Assembly (NCBI GenBank): GCA_024234075.1
Contig: JACKOV010000002.1
Span: 1-64,000 of the forward strand
DNA length: 64,000 nt
Source of the DNA: Nevskiaceae bacterium
GTDB lineage: Bacteria; Pseudomonadota; Gammaproteobacteria; Steroidobacterales; Steroidobacteraceae
Direction: 5' to 3'
Position 1 is the stretch's first letter, and every line of letters begins with the position of its first letter. This document shows, piece by piece, positions 35,130 through 43,905 of the stretch. Below the pieces are notes generated by a model. The model saw only the letters and a program-made list of their open reading frames with translations, was not told where the DNA came from and searched no databases. Made by a program: the position numbers and the translations under genes.

Positions 35130-36140
35130 TCAGTCACCGCCGATGCGCACGACCGTGCGACCGGTGACACCGCCCTGCAGATAAGCCGCGAACGCCTCGG
35201 GCAGGGCGTCGAACGCAATGGTGCGGGACGCGATCCGCTGCAGATGGCGCGGCGCGAGATCGGTCGCGATCCGCTGCCAGACGACCAGCCGCGTATCTCG
35301 CAGCTGCGCCGCGGAATTGATGCCGATGAGATTGATGCCACGCAGGATGAAGGGCATCACGGTGGTATGCAGCTCGGCGCCGCCGGCCAGGCCGATGCTC
35401 GCGATATTGCCCCAGGTGTCGACGGTGCGGGTCAGCCAGGCGAGCGTCTCGCCGCCGACGTTGTCGATCGCGCCGCCGAAACGTGCGGCTTCGAGCGGTC
35501 GCTTGCCGTAGTTGGTCTCGCCGCGCAGCAGCACCTGGCTGGCGCCGAGCGATTTCAGCCAGTCGGTCGACTGGGGCTTGCCGCTGAGCGCGACGACTTC
35601 GTAACCGCGACCCGCGAGCATGTCGATCGCCACCGAGCCGACGCCGCCGGTTGCACCGGTGACCACTACCGGGCCACGCGCCGGCGACTGGCCGTTGTGC
35701 TCCATCTTGTGGATCGCCAGCGCCGCGGTGAACCCCGCGGTGCCGAGCGCCATGGCGTCGAACAGCGTCAGGCCTTCGGGCAGCGGGATCACCCATTCGC
35801 CCTTGACCCGCGCGTACTGCGCATAGCCGCCGTCGTGCGTCTCCGACAGGCCGCAGCCGGTGACCAGCACGCGATCGCCCGGCCGGTAGCGCGGATCCTC
35901 CGAACTCTCGACCACACCGGAAAGATCGACACCACCCACCAGCGGGAAACGACGCAGGATCTTGCCGGCACCGGTCGCAGCCAGCGCGTCCTTGTAGTTG
36001 ATGTCGGAATAGGCGACGCGGATCACCACCTCGCCGGGCGCGAGCTGATCGAGACACAACGTCTCGAAACGCGCCTGCACCTGCTTGTCGACTTCGTGGA
36101 TGCGAAACGCCTTGAATTCGCCTGTTGCGGCCATGCTCAT
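35130..36140 (-). CDS. MDR-family NADPH oxidoreductase, acryloyl-CoA reductase (AcuI/YhdH)-like
   Basis: A 336-residue zinc-free medium-chain reductase. The YhdH/AcuI signature is seen in FKAFRIHE, SDINYKDALAATGAGKILRRFPLVGGVDLSG and the NADPH-binding TGATGGVGSVA (161-171). AcuI reduces acryloyl-CoA to propionyl-CoA with NADPH; relatives act on other enones. Its ATG overlaps the stop of the isocitrate-lyase-like gene (ATGA). The link to propionate metabolism is plausible given that neighbour. Confidence 0.85.
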   Translation of the reverse strand: MSMAATGEFKAFRIHEVDKQVQARFETLCLDQLAPGEVVIRVAYSDINYKDALAATGAGKILRRFPLVGGVDLSGVVESSEDPRYRPGDRVLVTGCGLSETHDGGYAQYARVKGEWVIPLPEGLTLFDAMALGTAGFTAALAIHKMEHNGQSPARGPVVVTGATGGVGSVAIDMLAGRGYEVVALSGKPQSTDWLKSLGASQVLLRGETNYGKRPLEAARFGGAIDNVGGETLAWLTRTVDTWGNIASIGLAGGAELHTTVMPFILRGINLIGINSAAQLRDTRLVVWQRIATDLAPRHLQRIASRTIAFDALPEAFAAYLQGGVTGRTVVRIGGD

Positions 36141-37021
36141 CGCCCCGGCTTCTGCTCGAGCACGTCCTTCCACTTCTCTTCGAAAGCCCAGACGTCCTCG
36201 AACCCCACCATACGGCAGAAGGCATCGAACGAAAACAGCGGCACCTCGGGCGAGACGCTGGTGCCGTTCGCCTTGAGATGGTGCAGGGCGCGCTCCATCG
36301 CGGCACAGGCCGCGAGCGCGTTCATCGCCGGATAGATCGCCAGCTGATAGCCGAGCGCGCCGAGTTCCCGCGCGGAGCGGATCGGGGTTTTGCCGCCATC
36401 GGACATGTTGGCCATCATCGGCGCGGCGATAGCGGCACAGGCCTGGCGCATCTCGTCCTCCGAGTGCAGCGCCTCGACGAACACGATGTCGGCACCCGCC
36501 TCGGCATAGGCCTGACCGCGGCGCACCGCTTCCTCGAAACCGTGACCGCCACGCGCATCGGTACGCGCGATCACCAGGAAATCGCGGCTGCTGCGCGCAT
36601 CCACCGCCACTTTGATCTTCGCGACCATGTCCGCCATCGGCACCACGCGCCGGTACGGCGTGTGGCCGCACTTCTTCGGGAACTCCTGGTCTTCGATCTG
36701 GATCGCACTGACACCGACGCGCTCGTAACCTTTGACAGTGTGGTGCACGTTCAGCAGCCCGCCGAAACCGGTGTCGGCATCGGCGATCACCGGCACGTCC
36801 GCCTTCTCGACCACCTTGGTGATGCGCGCCAGCATGTCGGTGTAGGTGGCGATGCCGGCGTCGGGAATGCCGAGATAAGACGCCGTCAGCCAATAGCCCG
36901 AGGCATAGATCGCGTCGAAGCCGACACGCACCGCCAGCATCGTCGACATCATGTCGAACACCCCGGGGGCGACGATGAACTCCTTGCGTTCGAGTTTCTG
37001 CCGGAGCCGGGGATCTGCCAT
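36137..37021 (-). CDS. isocitrate lyase/PEP mutase superfamily C-C lyase
   Basis: A 294-residue TIM-barrel enzyme. The Mg2+-binding DADTGFG (81-87), QIEDQ (109-113) and the catalytic-loop KKCGH (116-120) are intact, and the latter indicates a lyase such as 2-methylisocitrate lyase (PrpB), dimethylmalate lyase or oxaloacetate decarboxylase rather than a phosphonomutase. The exact substrate is not resolved; GYWLTASYLGIPDAGI at the substrate site differs from typical PrpB. It is the first gene of the minus-strand run leading into rsmG-parA-parB and diverges from the S9 peptidase gene 54 bp away. Confidence 0.85.
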   Translation of the reverse strand: MADPRLRQKLERKEFIVAPGVFDMMSTMLAVRVGFDAIYASGYWLTASYLGIPDAGIATYTDMLARITKVVEKADVPVIADADTGFGGLLNVHHTVKGYERVGVSAIQIEDQEFPKKCGHTPYRRVVPMADMVAKIKVAVDARSSRDFLVIARTDARGGHGFEEAVRRGQAYAEAGADIVFVEALHSEDEMRQACAAIAAPMMANMSDGGKTPIRSARELGALGYQLAIYPAMNALAACAAMERALHHLKANGTSVSPEVPLFSFDAFCRMVGFEDVWAFEEKWKDVLEQKPGR

Positions 37022-37075
37022 GAGGACACCGTTCGCGATTGGAGACCGAAGCTGAGGTGCGGCAACATAGCAGAC

Positions 37076-39127
37076 ATGCACAGTCCCATCATCGCCCGCC
37101 CCCTGCACGCCCTCCTCACGGTCCTGTTGGCGACGACCGCGGCCTTCGCCGCCGGCGCCGCGCCCGCCGCCGAAGCAGCCGGCACGCCGACCCGGGTCGA
37201 ACGCGGCAACCTCATCCTCGACGGCGTGCCAGACCCCGACCCGGTGCTCGCCGCCAAACTCGATGACTGGCTGGCCGGCCGTGGCGCGACGTTCCGCGAC
37301 TTCCTGCCGGACGGCGGCCTGCTGATCAGCACCCGCTTCGGCGATGTCGAGCAGCTGCATCGCGTCGCGACCCCGCTCGGCGCGCGTGAACAACTGACCT
37401 TCTTCGCCGAGCCGGTGGGCTCGGCGCGGGTCGCGCCCGGCGGCGAGGCCGCGATCGCCTTCCTCAAGGACCGTGGCGGCGACGAGAACGCCCAGGTCCA
37501 TCTCTACCGTCCGGCCGATCGCCGCGTGCTGCGCCTCAGCGACGGCCGCTCGCTGCACGGCGGCCTTGCTTGGTCACCCGACGGCCGCCGACTGGCGTTC
37601 CACGGCAACGCCCGCAACGGCGTCGATTACGACATCTACGTCGCCGACGTCGCTGCGGCGGGCGCCGCAGCCACAAGCCCCGGCCCCGACGCGGCCAGCA
37701 CGGTCACCCCACTGTTGGCGATCGCCGCCCTGAACCGTCAGCTGCGACCGATCGAGTGGTCGCCGGACGGCACCCGCCTGCTGCTGCGCCAGGACATCTC
37801 GGTCAACGACAGTCATCTGTTCGTCGCCGATCCGGCCGGCGGTACGCTGACCCAGCTGCCGACCAACACCGGGCCCGACGGGCGGCCGAGCCGCGACAGC
37901 GTCGCGATCGGCGCAGCGCATTTTTCCGCCGACGGCAGCGGCATCTGGTTCGTCTCGGATCTCGGCGGCGAATTCGCGCGCATCCTGTACCTCGACCTGG
38001 CAAGCGGGACGTCGCGCGAGCCGTTCACCGGCGCGGCACAATGGGACGTCGAGGATCTGCAGGTTTCGGCTGACGGCCGCTGGCTCGCCTGGGTCACGAA
38101 CGTCGACGGCCTCAGCCAGCTCACGCTCTACGATCTCGGCGCGCGCCGCGAGCTGCGCCCTACCGGTCTGCCACAGGGCGTGATCTCGAACCTGCGCTTC
38201 GATCGCAGCGGCCGGCGCCTCGGCATGACGATCGATGGTCCGCAAGCGCCGCGCGATGCGTTCGTCTTCGAGCTCGAACGCAGCGAGCTGGTCCGCTGGA
38301 CCCACAGCGAGGCCGGCCCGCTCGATCCCGCGCGTTTCGTGCCCGTCCAGCTGGTGCGTTATCCCACCTGGGACCACAGCGGCGGACAGGCGCGGCAGAT
38401 CCCGGCCTGGGTCTGGCGCCCGCGCACTCCGGGTCCGCATCCGGTGCTGATCGATATCCATGGCGGGCCCGAAGCTCAGGCGAGACCGACCTTCAGCGCC
38501 TTCACTCAGTTCCTGGTCAACGAGCTCGGCTACGCGGTCGTGCAGCCGAACGTGCGCGGCTCGACCGGATACGGCCGCAGCTACACCCGTCTCGACAACG
38601 GCGCGCTGCGCGGCGACGCGGTGCGCGACATCGGCTCGCTGCTGGTCTGGATCGCGGCGCAGCGCGACTTCGATTCGCAGCGGGTGGTGGTCGCGGGCGG
38701 TTCCTACGGCGGCTTCATGTCGCTGGCGTCGATGGTCAACTACGGCGACCGGCTGCGCGGCGGCGTCAGCGTCGTCGGCATCAGTAATTTCGTCAGCTTC
38801 CTGCAGAACACGTCGGCTTATCGCCGCGACCTGCGGCGCGCCGAATACGGCGACGAACGCGAACCACGGATGCGCGCACAACTGCAGCGCATCTCGCCGC
38901 TGACCAATGCCGCCATGATCCGCAAGCCGCTGCTGGTGGTGCAGGGCCTAAACGACCCGCGCGTGCCGGCCTCGGAAAGCGAGCAGATCGTGCAGAAACT
39001 GCGCACCAACCGCGGCGAGGCCTGGTATCTCGCGGCCCGGGATGAAGGCCACGGCTTCCGCAAGAAGCCGAATCGCGATTTCTACCTGAAGACCTTCGCG
39101 ACCTTCCTGGCCCGTCTCAAGGAATGA
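37076..39127 (+). CDS. S9-family prolyl oligopeptidase / dipeptidyl aminopeptidase
   Basis: A 683-residue serine peptidase with an N-terminal signal peptide (hydrophobic core to AFAAGAAPAAEA). A seven-bladed beta-propeller follows (about 60-400; repeated WSPDGxRL and SADGRWLAW blades), then an alpha/beta hydrolase domain (about 420-683). The catalytic triad is Ser543 in GGSYGG, Asp627 in NDPRVP and His659 in DEGHGF. The reading frame is open about 950 bp further upstream, but that part is antisense to the lyase gene; the ATG at 37076 gives a good signal peptide. It probably cleaves peptides in the periplasm, in line with the nearby POT and OPT transporters. Confidence 0.92.
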   Translation: MHSPIIARPLHALLTVLLATTAAFAAGAAPAAEAAGTPTRVERGNLILDGVPDPDPVLAAKLDDWLAGRGATFRDFLPDGGLLISTRFGDVEQLHRVATPLGAREQLTFFAEPVGSARVAPGGEAAIAFLKDRGGDENAQVHLYRPADRRVLRLSDGRSLHGGLAWSPDGRRLAFHGNARNGVDYDIYVADVAAAGAAATSPGPDAASTVTPLLAIAALNRQLRPIEWSPDGTRLLLRQDISVNDSHLFVADPAGGTLTQLPTNTGPDGRPSRDSVAIGAAHFSADGSGIWFVSDLGGEFARILYLDLASGTSREPFTGAAQWDVEDLQVSADGRWLAWVTNVDGLSQLTLYDLGARRELRPTGLPQGVISNLRFDRSGRRLGMTIDGPQAPRDAFVFELERSELVRWTHSEAGPLDPARFVPVQLVRYPTWDHSGGQARQIPAWVWRPRTPGPHPVLIDIHGGPEAQARPTFSAFTQFLVNELGYAVVQPNVRGSTGYGRSYTRLDNGALRGDAVRDIGSLLVWIAAQRDFDSQRVVVAGGSYGGFMSLASMVNYGDRLRGGVSVVGISNFVSFLQNTSAYRRDLRRAEYGDEREPRMRAQLQRISPLTNAAMIRKPLLVVQGLNDPRVPASESEQIVQKLRTNRGEAWYLAARDEGHGFRKKPNRDFYLKTFATFLARLKE

Positions 39128-39134
39128 GCGGAAT

Positions 39135-39153
39135 GCGCGCCGTGACGGCGCGC
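39135..39153. terminator. bidirectional terminator-like hairpin
   Basis: A 19-bp near-perfect palindrome (GCGCGCCGT g ACGGCGCGC) stands between the convergent stops of the S9 peptidase and the cytochrome gene. No U-run follows on either side. Confidence 0.5.
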
Positions 39154-39157
39154 CGGT

Positions 39158-39805
39158 TCAGCGCTTGGCCGGCGTAACGATGTCGAGCGCCGGACGCTGC
39201 TGCGCGTAGTACGCGGCCAGCGCCTTGATGTCGGCCTCGGAGAGCTGTGCGGCAAACGGTTCCATGACCGGATTCTTGCGGCCGCCTTTCTTGTAGTCGT
39301 GCAGCGCGCGCTCGAGGTAGCTCTCGTGCTGGCCCGACAGCGTCGGGTACATCGGCGCGATGCCGACGCCGTCGTTGCCGTGGCAGGCGACGCAGACCTG
39401 CGCCGCTTCCGGCGGCGTACCGACGGGGTTCGCGACCGGCTGCAGCGGCGCGCCGGCGAGATAGGCCGCCATGTCGGCGATGTCCTCGTCGGACAGCGAG
39501 GTCGCATTGGCGTGCATCGTGCCGTGCGAACGCTCGCCGGCGCGATAGGCCTGCAGGGCGAGCACGAGGTACTCGGCATGCTGGCCGCGCAGCCGCGGCA
39601 CGTTGTAGACCGGTGCCGCGTTCTTGTAGTTGGGAATGCCGTGGCAGCCGAAGCAGGTGTAGACGAGCTGCGCGCCGCGGGCAGCGTCGCCGCCGGCAGC
39701 GTCCTGCGCCTGGGCTTCGAGGCCATGACCCGCGAACGCCGTCGCGGCAAGCAATCCCATGGTCCAAGAACGGAAAACGCGCCACGTACGCACGGTCGAC
39801 CTCAT
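39158..39805 (-). CDS. dihaem cytochrome c, cytochrome c4 type
   Basis: A 215-residue periplasmic electron carrier. A signal peptide covers roughly residues 1-34. Two class I haem domains carry CFGCH (51-55) and CVACH (138-142), with downstream Met ligands likely in HGTMHANA and NPVMEPFA. Cytochrome c4 delivers electrons to terminal oxidases. Single gene, no oxidase nearby. It converges on the S9 peptidase gene. Confidence 0.92.
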   Translation of the reverse strand: MRSTVRTWRVFRSWTMGLLAATAFAGHGLEAQAQDAAGGDAARGAQLVYTCFGCHGIPNYKNAAPVYNVPRLRGQHAEYLVLALQAYRAGERSHGTMHANATSLSDEDIADMAAYLAGAPLQPVANPVGTPPEAAQVCVACHGNDGVGIAPMYPTLSGQHESYLERALHDYKKGGRKNPVMEPFAAQLSEADIKALAAYYAQQRPALDIVTPAKR

Positions 39806-39961
39806 GACTGCTCCAACTCAACCCTGTGAAAACAGGTGAAAAAACGCCGCGGTATCCTACGGACTCGGGCGTTGAAATGCCACTCGCGACCACCCTTCGG
39901 CCAGTGTCGCTGAGACCACGACCTGCGCTGCGCATCGTCCGGTCGGCTGTAAAGTGTCTGC

Positions 39962-40402
39962 ATGATAGCCCTGATCCAGCGTGTCTCCAGCGCTCGCGTC
40001 GAGGTCGACGGCGAGACGGTCGGCCGCATCGACACCGGCCTGCTGGCCCTGATCGGCATTCGGCTGGACGACGACCAGGCGAGTGCTGCGCGCTTGCTCG
40101 AACGGCTGCTGACCTACCGCGTGTTCTCTGACGACGCCGGGCGGATGAACCGCTCGCTGCTCGATCTCGGAGGAGGAGGCCTGCTGCTGGTGCCGCAATT
40201 CACGCTGGCCGCCGAGACGCGCCGCGGCACCCGTCCCGGCTTCAGCACCGCGGCACCGCCTGCCCAGGCCACCGCATTGTTCGATGCGCTGGTAGCGATG
40301 GCGCGCGAACGCCATGCCGTGGTCGCCACCGGGCGCTTCGGCGCGAACATGCAGGTCTCGCTGGTCAACGACGGGCCGGTGACGTTCTGGCTGGAATCCT
40401 GA
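39962..40402 (+). CDS. dtd: D-aminoacyl-tRNA deacylase
   Basis: A proofreading enzyme that hydrolyses D-amino acids from tRNA. 146 residues. MIALIQRVSSARVEVDGETVG, PQFTLAAETRRGTRPGFS and the cis-Pro NDGPVT motif are all diagnostic. Standard length. It stands alone upstream of tatA. Confidence 0.96.
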   Translation: MIALIQRVSSARVEVDGETVGRIDTGLLALIGIRLDDDQASAARLLERLLTYRVFSDDAGRMNRSLLDLGGGGLLLVPQFTLAAETRRGTRPGFSTAAPPAQATALFDALVAMARERHAVVATGRFGANMQVSLVNDGPVTFWLES

Positions 40403-40579
40403 GGGCGCGCCCGCCGCGGAAACGGCAACAAAAATGCTGCTGTAACAATGACATCCGTTCGCCCGGCTCGGCCATCGAGGCCGCCGGCCAGACGAACTTT
40501 CCCGGCTGCGGCAGGTCTTTTTGGCCTATGATGCGGGGTTCCACCACCCGTTCGTTTCAGCAATACACCGAGGGTCATC

Positions 40580-40828
40580 ATGGGTATCGGAATGCGCGAG
40601 CTGCTCATCATCCTGCTGGTGGTCCTGCTCGTCTTCGGAGCGAAGAAGCTACGCACGATCGGCTCGGATCTCGGTGCCGCAGTGCGCGGCTTCAAGAAGT
40701 CCATGGACGACGGCGACGCCGAGGAAAACGTTCGCCAGATCAAGCAGGACGCCGCCGACGCCGATTTCCCCGAGGTTGCGGCGGGCAAGACCCGCAACAC
40801 CCAGAAATCGTCCGATCGCAGCGCCTGA
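40580..40828 (+). CDS. tatA: Sec-independent translocase subunit TatA
   Basis: The pore-forming Tat subunit, 82 residues. A short N-terminal membrane helix (LLIILLVVLLVFGAKKLR) is followed by an amphipathic helix (DLGAAVRGFKKSM) and an acidic tail. First gene of tatABC, 30 bp before tatB. Serves folded cofactor proteins such as the flavin oxidase in this window. Confidence 0.96.
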   Translation: MGIGMRELLIILLVVLLVFGAKKLRTIGSDLGAAVRGFKKSMDDGDAEENVRQIKQDAADADFPEVAAGKTRNTQKSSDRSA

Positions 40829-40858
40829 TCCGGTCCGGCCGGATCGCCCCGTCGGTCG

Positions 40859-41407
40859 ATGTTCGAGGTCGGCTTCAGCGAGCTGCTGCTGATCATGGCC
40901 CTCGCACTGATCGTGCTGGGGCCGGAAAAGCTGCCCAAGGTCGCCTCCCAGGTGGGGCGCTGGATGGGACGTGCGCGTGCCATGGCGCGCCAGTTCCGCG
41001 AAACCCTCGAGGAAGAAGTCCAGCTCGGGGAAACCACCCAGCGCCAGGGCAACAAACCTAAGACCACCAGTAGCGGCGGTGGCGGCACAGCTGCCGCGAC
41101 ACCGGCGTCCGACTCCGCAGCCAGCACTGCTGCCGCTGCCGGCGGGCTGGCCGCGGCAGCAGACTCAGCCGGCACCGCGGCCGATGCACCTTGGCCAGGT
41201 GATGACAACCACACGGGACAAGACGATCCCGACACACGCCACAACGACTATGCCGGCGCCGCTTGGGAACCACCGGATCGCGTCGATGGCCCGGCTGAGT
41301 CGCTCCCTTCGGTAGAAAACGACTCGCCGGTTGCCGCACCAACCTCGACCGAGGCCCGGCCCGACCCGCAGACCACCGCTGATACGCATGAGCAGCGAGG
41401 AACCTGA
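40859..41407 (+). CDS. tatB: Sec-independent translocase subunit TatB
   Basis: Tat receptor subunit, 182 residues. MFEVGFSELLLIMALALIVLGPEKLP is typical, with the conserved Glu8, and the amphipathic helix RARAMARQFRETLEEE follows. The C-terminal third is Ala/Ser/Thr-rich and disordered. It overlaps tatC by 20 bp. Confidence 0.95.
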   Translation: MFEVGFSELLLIMALALIVLGPEKLPKVASQVGRWMGRARAMARQFRETLEEEVQLGETTQRQGNKPKTTSSGGGGTAAATPASDSAASTAAAAGGLAAAADSAGTAADAPWPGDDNHTGQDDPDTRHNDYAGAAWEPPDRVDGPAESLPSVENDSPVAAPTSTEARPDPQTTADTHEQRGT

Positions 41408-42179
41408 AGAGAAGCTCGCCGAAGGCACGCTGATCTCGCATCTGCTCGAGTTGCGCGATCGCGTGCTGCGCGCGTTCCTGGCGGTGCTGATCGCCTTCCT
41501 GCCCTGCGCGTTCTTTGCCAACGAGTTGTTCTCGTTGATGGCGCAGCCACTGATCGCGAAGCTGCCGCAGGACTCCTCGCTGATCGCAACCAGCGTGATC
41601 TCGCCGTTCATGACGCCGTTCAAGCTGTCGTTCTTCGTCGGCCTGTTCGTGGCGATGCCAGTGGTTCTCTACCAGGTCTGGGCCTTTGTCGCACCCGGGC
41701 TGTACCGCCACGAAAAGCGCTTTGCGGTGCCGCTGCTGCTGTCGTCCGTGGTGCTGTTCTACGTCGGCGTCGCGTTTGCCTATTTCTTCGTGTTCCCGGT
41801 GATGTTCGAATTCTTCGCGCAGACGACCCCGAGCGGCGTGCGGATGATGACCGACATCAGCAGCTACATGGACTTCGTGCTGACGATATTCCTGTGTTTC
41901 GGTATCGCGTTCGAAGTACCGGTGGTGGTCGTGCTGCTGGTCCTGACCGGGATCGTGCAGATCGAGAAACTCGCCGCCGCACGTGGCTACGTGCTGATCG
42001 GCATGTTCGTGGTTGCGGCGATACTGACGCCGCCGGATGCCATATCGCAAACCATCATGGCCGTACCGATGTACTTGCTGTACGAGGGCGGCCTGGTGAT
42101 GGCGCGCCTATTGAACCGTTCGCGACGCACCGCCGCAGCCGCCGCAGGCGAAACCGACGACCTCGACGCCCAGGCCTGA
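41388..42179 (+). CDS. tatC: Sec-independent translocase subunit TatC
   Basis: Core Tat receptor that binds the twin-arginine signal, 263 residues with six membrane helices. The N-terminal LISHLLELRDRVLR and the periplasmic SPFMTPFKLSF motif are conserved. The ATG at 41388 lies within the tatB coding end, so translation is likely coupled. Possible starts further upstream in the same frame are unlikely. Confidence 0.96.
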   Translation: MSSEEPEEKLAEGTLISHLLELRDRVLRAFLAVLIAFLPCAFFANELFSLMAQPLIAKLPQDSSLIATSVISPFMTPFKLSFFVGLFVAMPVVLYQVWAFVAPGLYRHEKRFAVPLLLSSVVLFYVGVAFAYFFVFPVMFEFFAQTTPSGVRMMTDISSYMDFVLTIFLCFGIAFEVPVVVVLLVLTGIVQIEKLAAARGYVLIGMFVVAAILTPPDAISQTIMAVPMYLLYEGGLVMARLLNRSRRTAAAAAGETDDLDAQA

Positions 42180-42363
42180 GCTCCGCGCCATCCCGCCCCG
42201 GCCACCGACCTACCGGCCCGGTAGCCCACGCGCTACGGCGCAACGCAGCGGCGGATCCGCGGCGATTGCCGAGCCGCCGCGGAATCACTCAAACTGGCGG
42301 CCATACGAAAACACGGGTCGACGCCGCACGACGGCCCAGGCCCAGACCAGGGGAGTCTTCGCG

Positions 42364-43905
42364 ATGAACCAGTCGACCCACGGTGCGACCCCGGCCGGCG
42401 CGCCGCCGCCCTCCGAACGCCGTTTTTTCGGTCACCCACGCGGCCTCGCGACGCTGTTCATGACCGAGTTCTTCGAGCGCTTCACCTATTACGGCATGCG
42501 CGCGCTGCTGGTGCTGTTCCTGGTCGCCGCCACCGATGCCGCCAACCCCGGCTTCGGCATCGATCGCGAAACCGCCGGTGCGGTCTACGGTCTCTATACC
42601 GGCGCGGTATTCCTCGGCTCGCTGCCCGGCGGCTGGATCGCCGACCGGCTGATCGGCCAGCGCCGCGCGGTGTTCTGGGGCGGCATCATCATCGCGATCG
42701 GCAACTTCATTCTCGCGATCCCGGCGACGCCGCCGGTGTTCTATCTCGGTCTCGCAATCATCGTCGTCGGTGTCGGCCTGCTGAAGCCGAACATCTCGGC
42801 GATTGTCGGCGCGCTCTACGAAGGCCAGCCGGGCGCACGCCGCGATGCCGGTTTTTCGATCTTCTACATGGGCATCAACCTCGGCGCGCTGCTGGCGCCG
42901 CTGGTCGCCGGCACGATCGGCGAAGCCTGGAACTGGCGCAGCGGCTTCTTCGTCGCCGGCCTCGCCATGCTGATCGGCGTGGCCCAGTACAAAGCCACCG
43001 AGAAATATCTCGGTGAAGCCGGTGCACCGCCGCAGGGCGTCTCCGCGGCCGAGCAGCGCAGCGGCTGGCGCATGGTCTGGATCGGCTGCGCGATCGTCGT
43101 CGTGCTCGGCGCACTGGTCTTCAGCGGCGTGATTCCGGTGACCATCACCGGTCTCGCCCAGGCCTTCGCCACCGGCATGCTGGTGCTCGGCTTCGTGTTC
43201 TTCGCCTACGTGTTGCTGATCGCCAAGCTGCAGCCCGGCGAACGCGGACGGGTCGCGACAATCGCGGTGTTCTTCCTGTGTGCGGCGCTGTTCTGGGCCG
43301 GCTTCGAACAGGCTGCAACCTCGTTTAACCTGTTCGCGCAGGACTTCACCGACCGCTCGCTGCTCGGCGGCATGTTCCCCGAAGGCGTGCATCCGGCATC
43401 GTGGTACCAGTCGGCCAACCCGATATTCGTCGTGCTGTTCGCGCCGTTCTTCGCCTGGGTCTGGGTGTCGCTCGGTGCGCGCAACCTCGACCCTTCCGCA
43501 CCGGTCAAGTTCGGCCTGGCCTTGCTGCTGCTGGCCGCAGGCTTCGGCGTGATCATGTGGGCCGCGCAACTGGTCGCGAACTCCGGCAGCCAGGTTGCAC
43601 CGACCTGGCTGCTGCTGACCTACCTGCTGCACACCTTCGGCGAACTCTGCCTCTCGCCGGTCGGTCTCTCGAACGTCACCAAGCTCGCGCCGAAACGCTT
43701 CGTCGGCCAGATGATGGGCACCTGGTTCCTCGGCGCCGCGGTCGGCAACACCATTGCCGGCCTGATCGGCGGCCACGTCAGCGCCTCCGATGCCAGCGCA
43801 CTGCCCGGACAGTTCCTGCAGATGATCATGATCGCCGGCGCCGCCGCCGTACTGCTGCTGTTGCTCTCGCCGATCATCCGTAAGTGGATGGGTGACGCCC
43901 GGTGA
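42364..43905 (+). CDS. POT/PTR-family proton-dependent peptide transporter
   Basis: A 513-residue major-facilitator protein with about 14 membrane helices. The family motif E-x-x-E-R-F-x-x-Y-G appears as EFFERFTYYG near the N-terminus. The second PTR2 region NLGALLAPLVAGTIGE is present too. It imports di- and tripeptides with protons. It overlaps the OPT transporter gene by four bases (GTGA), so both peptide importers are made together. Confidence 0.93.
   Translation: MNQSTHGATPAGAPPPSERRFFGHPRGLATLFMTEFFERFTYYGMRALLVLFLVAATDAANPGFGIDRETAGAVYGLYTGAVFLGSLPGGWIADRLIGQRRAVFWGGIIIAIGNFILAIPATPPVFYLGLAIIVVGVGLLKPNISAIVGALYEGQPGARRDAGFSIFYMGINLGALLAPLVAGTIGEAWNWRSGFFVAGLAMLIGVAQYKATEKYLGEAGAPPQGVSAAEQRSGWRMVWIGCAIVVVLGALVFSGVIPVTITGLAQAFATGMLVLGFVFFAYVLLIAKLQPGERGRVATIAVFFLCAALFWAGFEQAATSFNLFAQDFTDRSLLGGMFPEGVHPASWYQSANPIFVVLFAPFFAWVWVSLGARNLDPSAPVKFGLALLLLAAGFGVIMWAAQLVANSGSQVAPTWLLLTYLLHTFGELCLSPVGLSNVTKLAPKRFVGQMMGTWFLGAAVGNTIAGLIGGHVSASDASALPGQFLQMIMIAGAAAVLLLLLSPIIRKWMGDAR

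Noticed and set aside
36125..37075. N-terminal extension of the S9 peptidase to 1000 residues
   Set aside because: It is antisense to the lyase gene, and a proper signal peptide begins at 37076.
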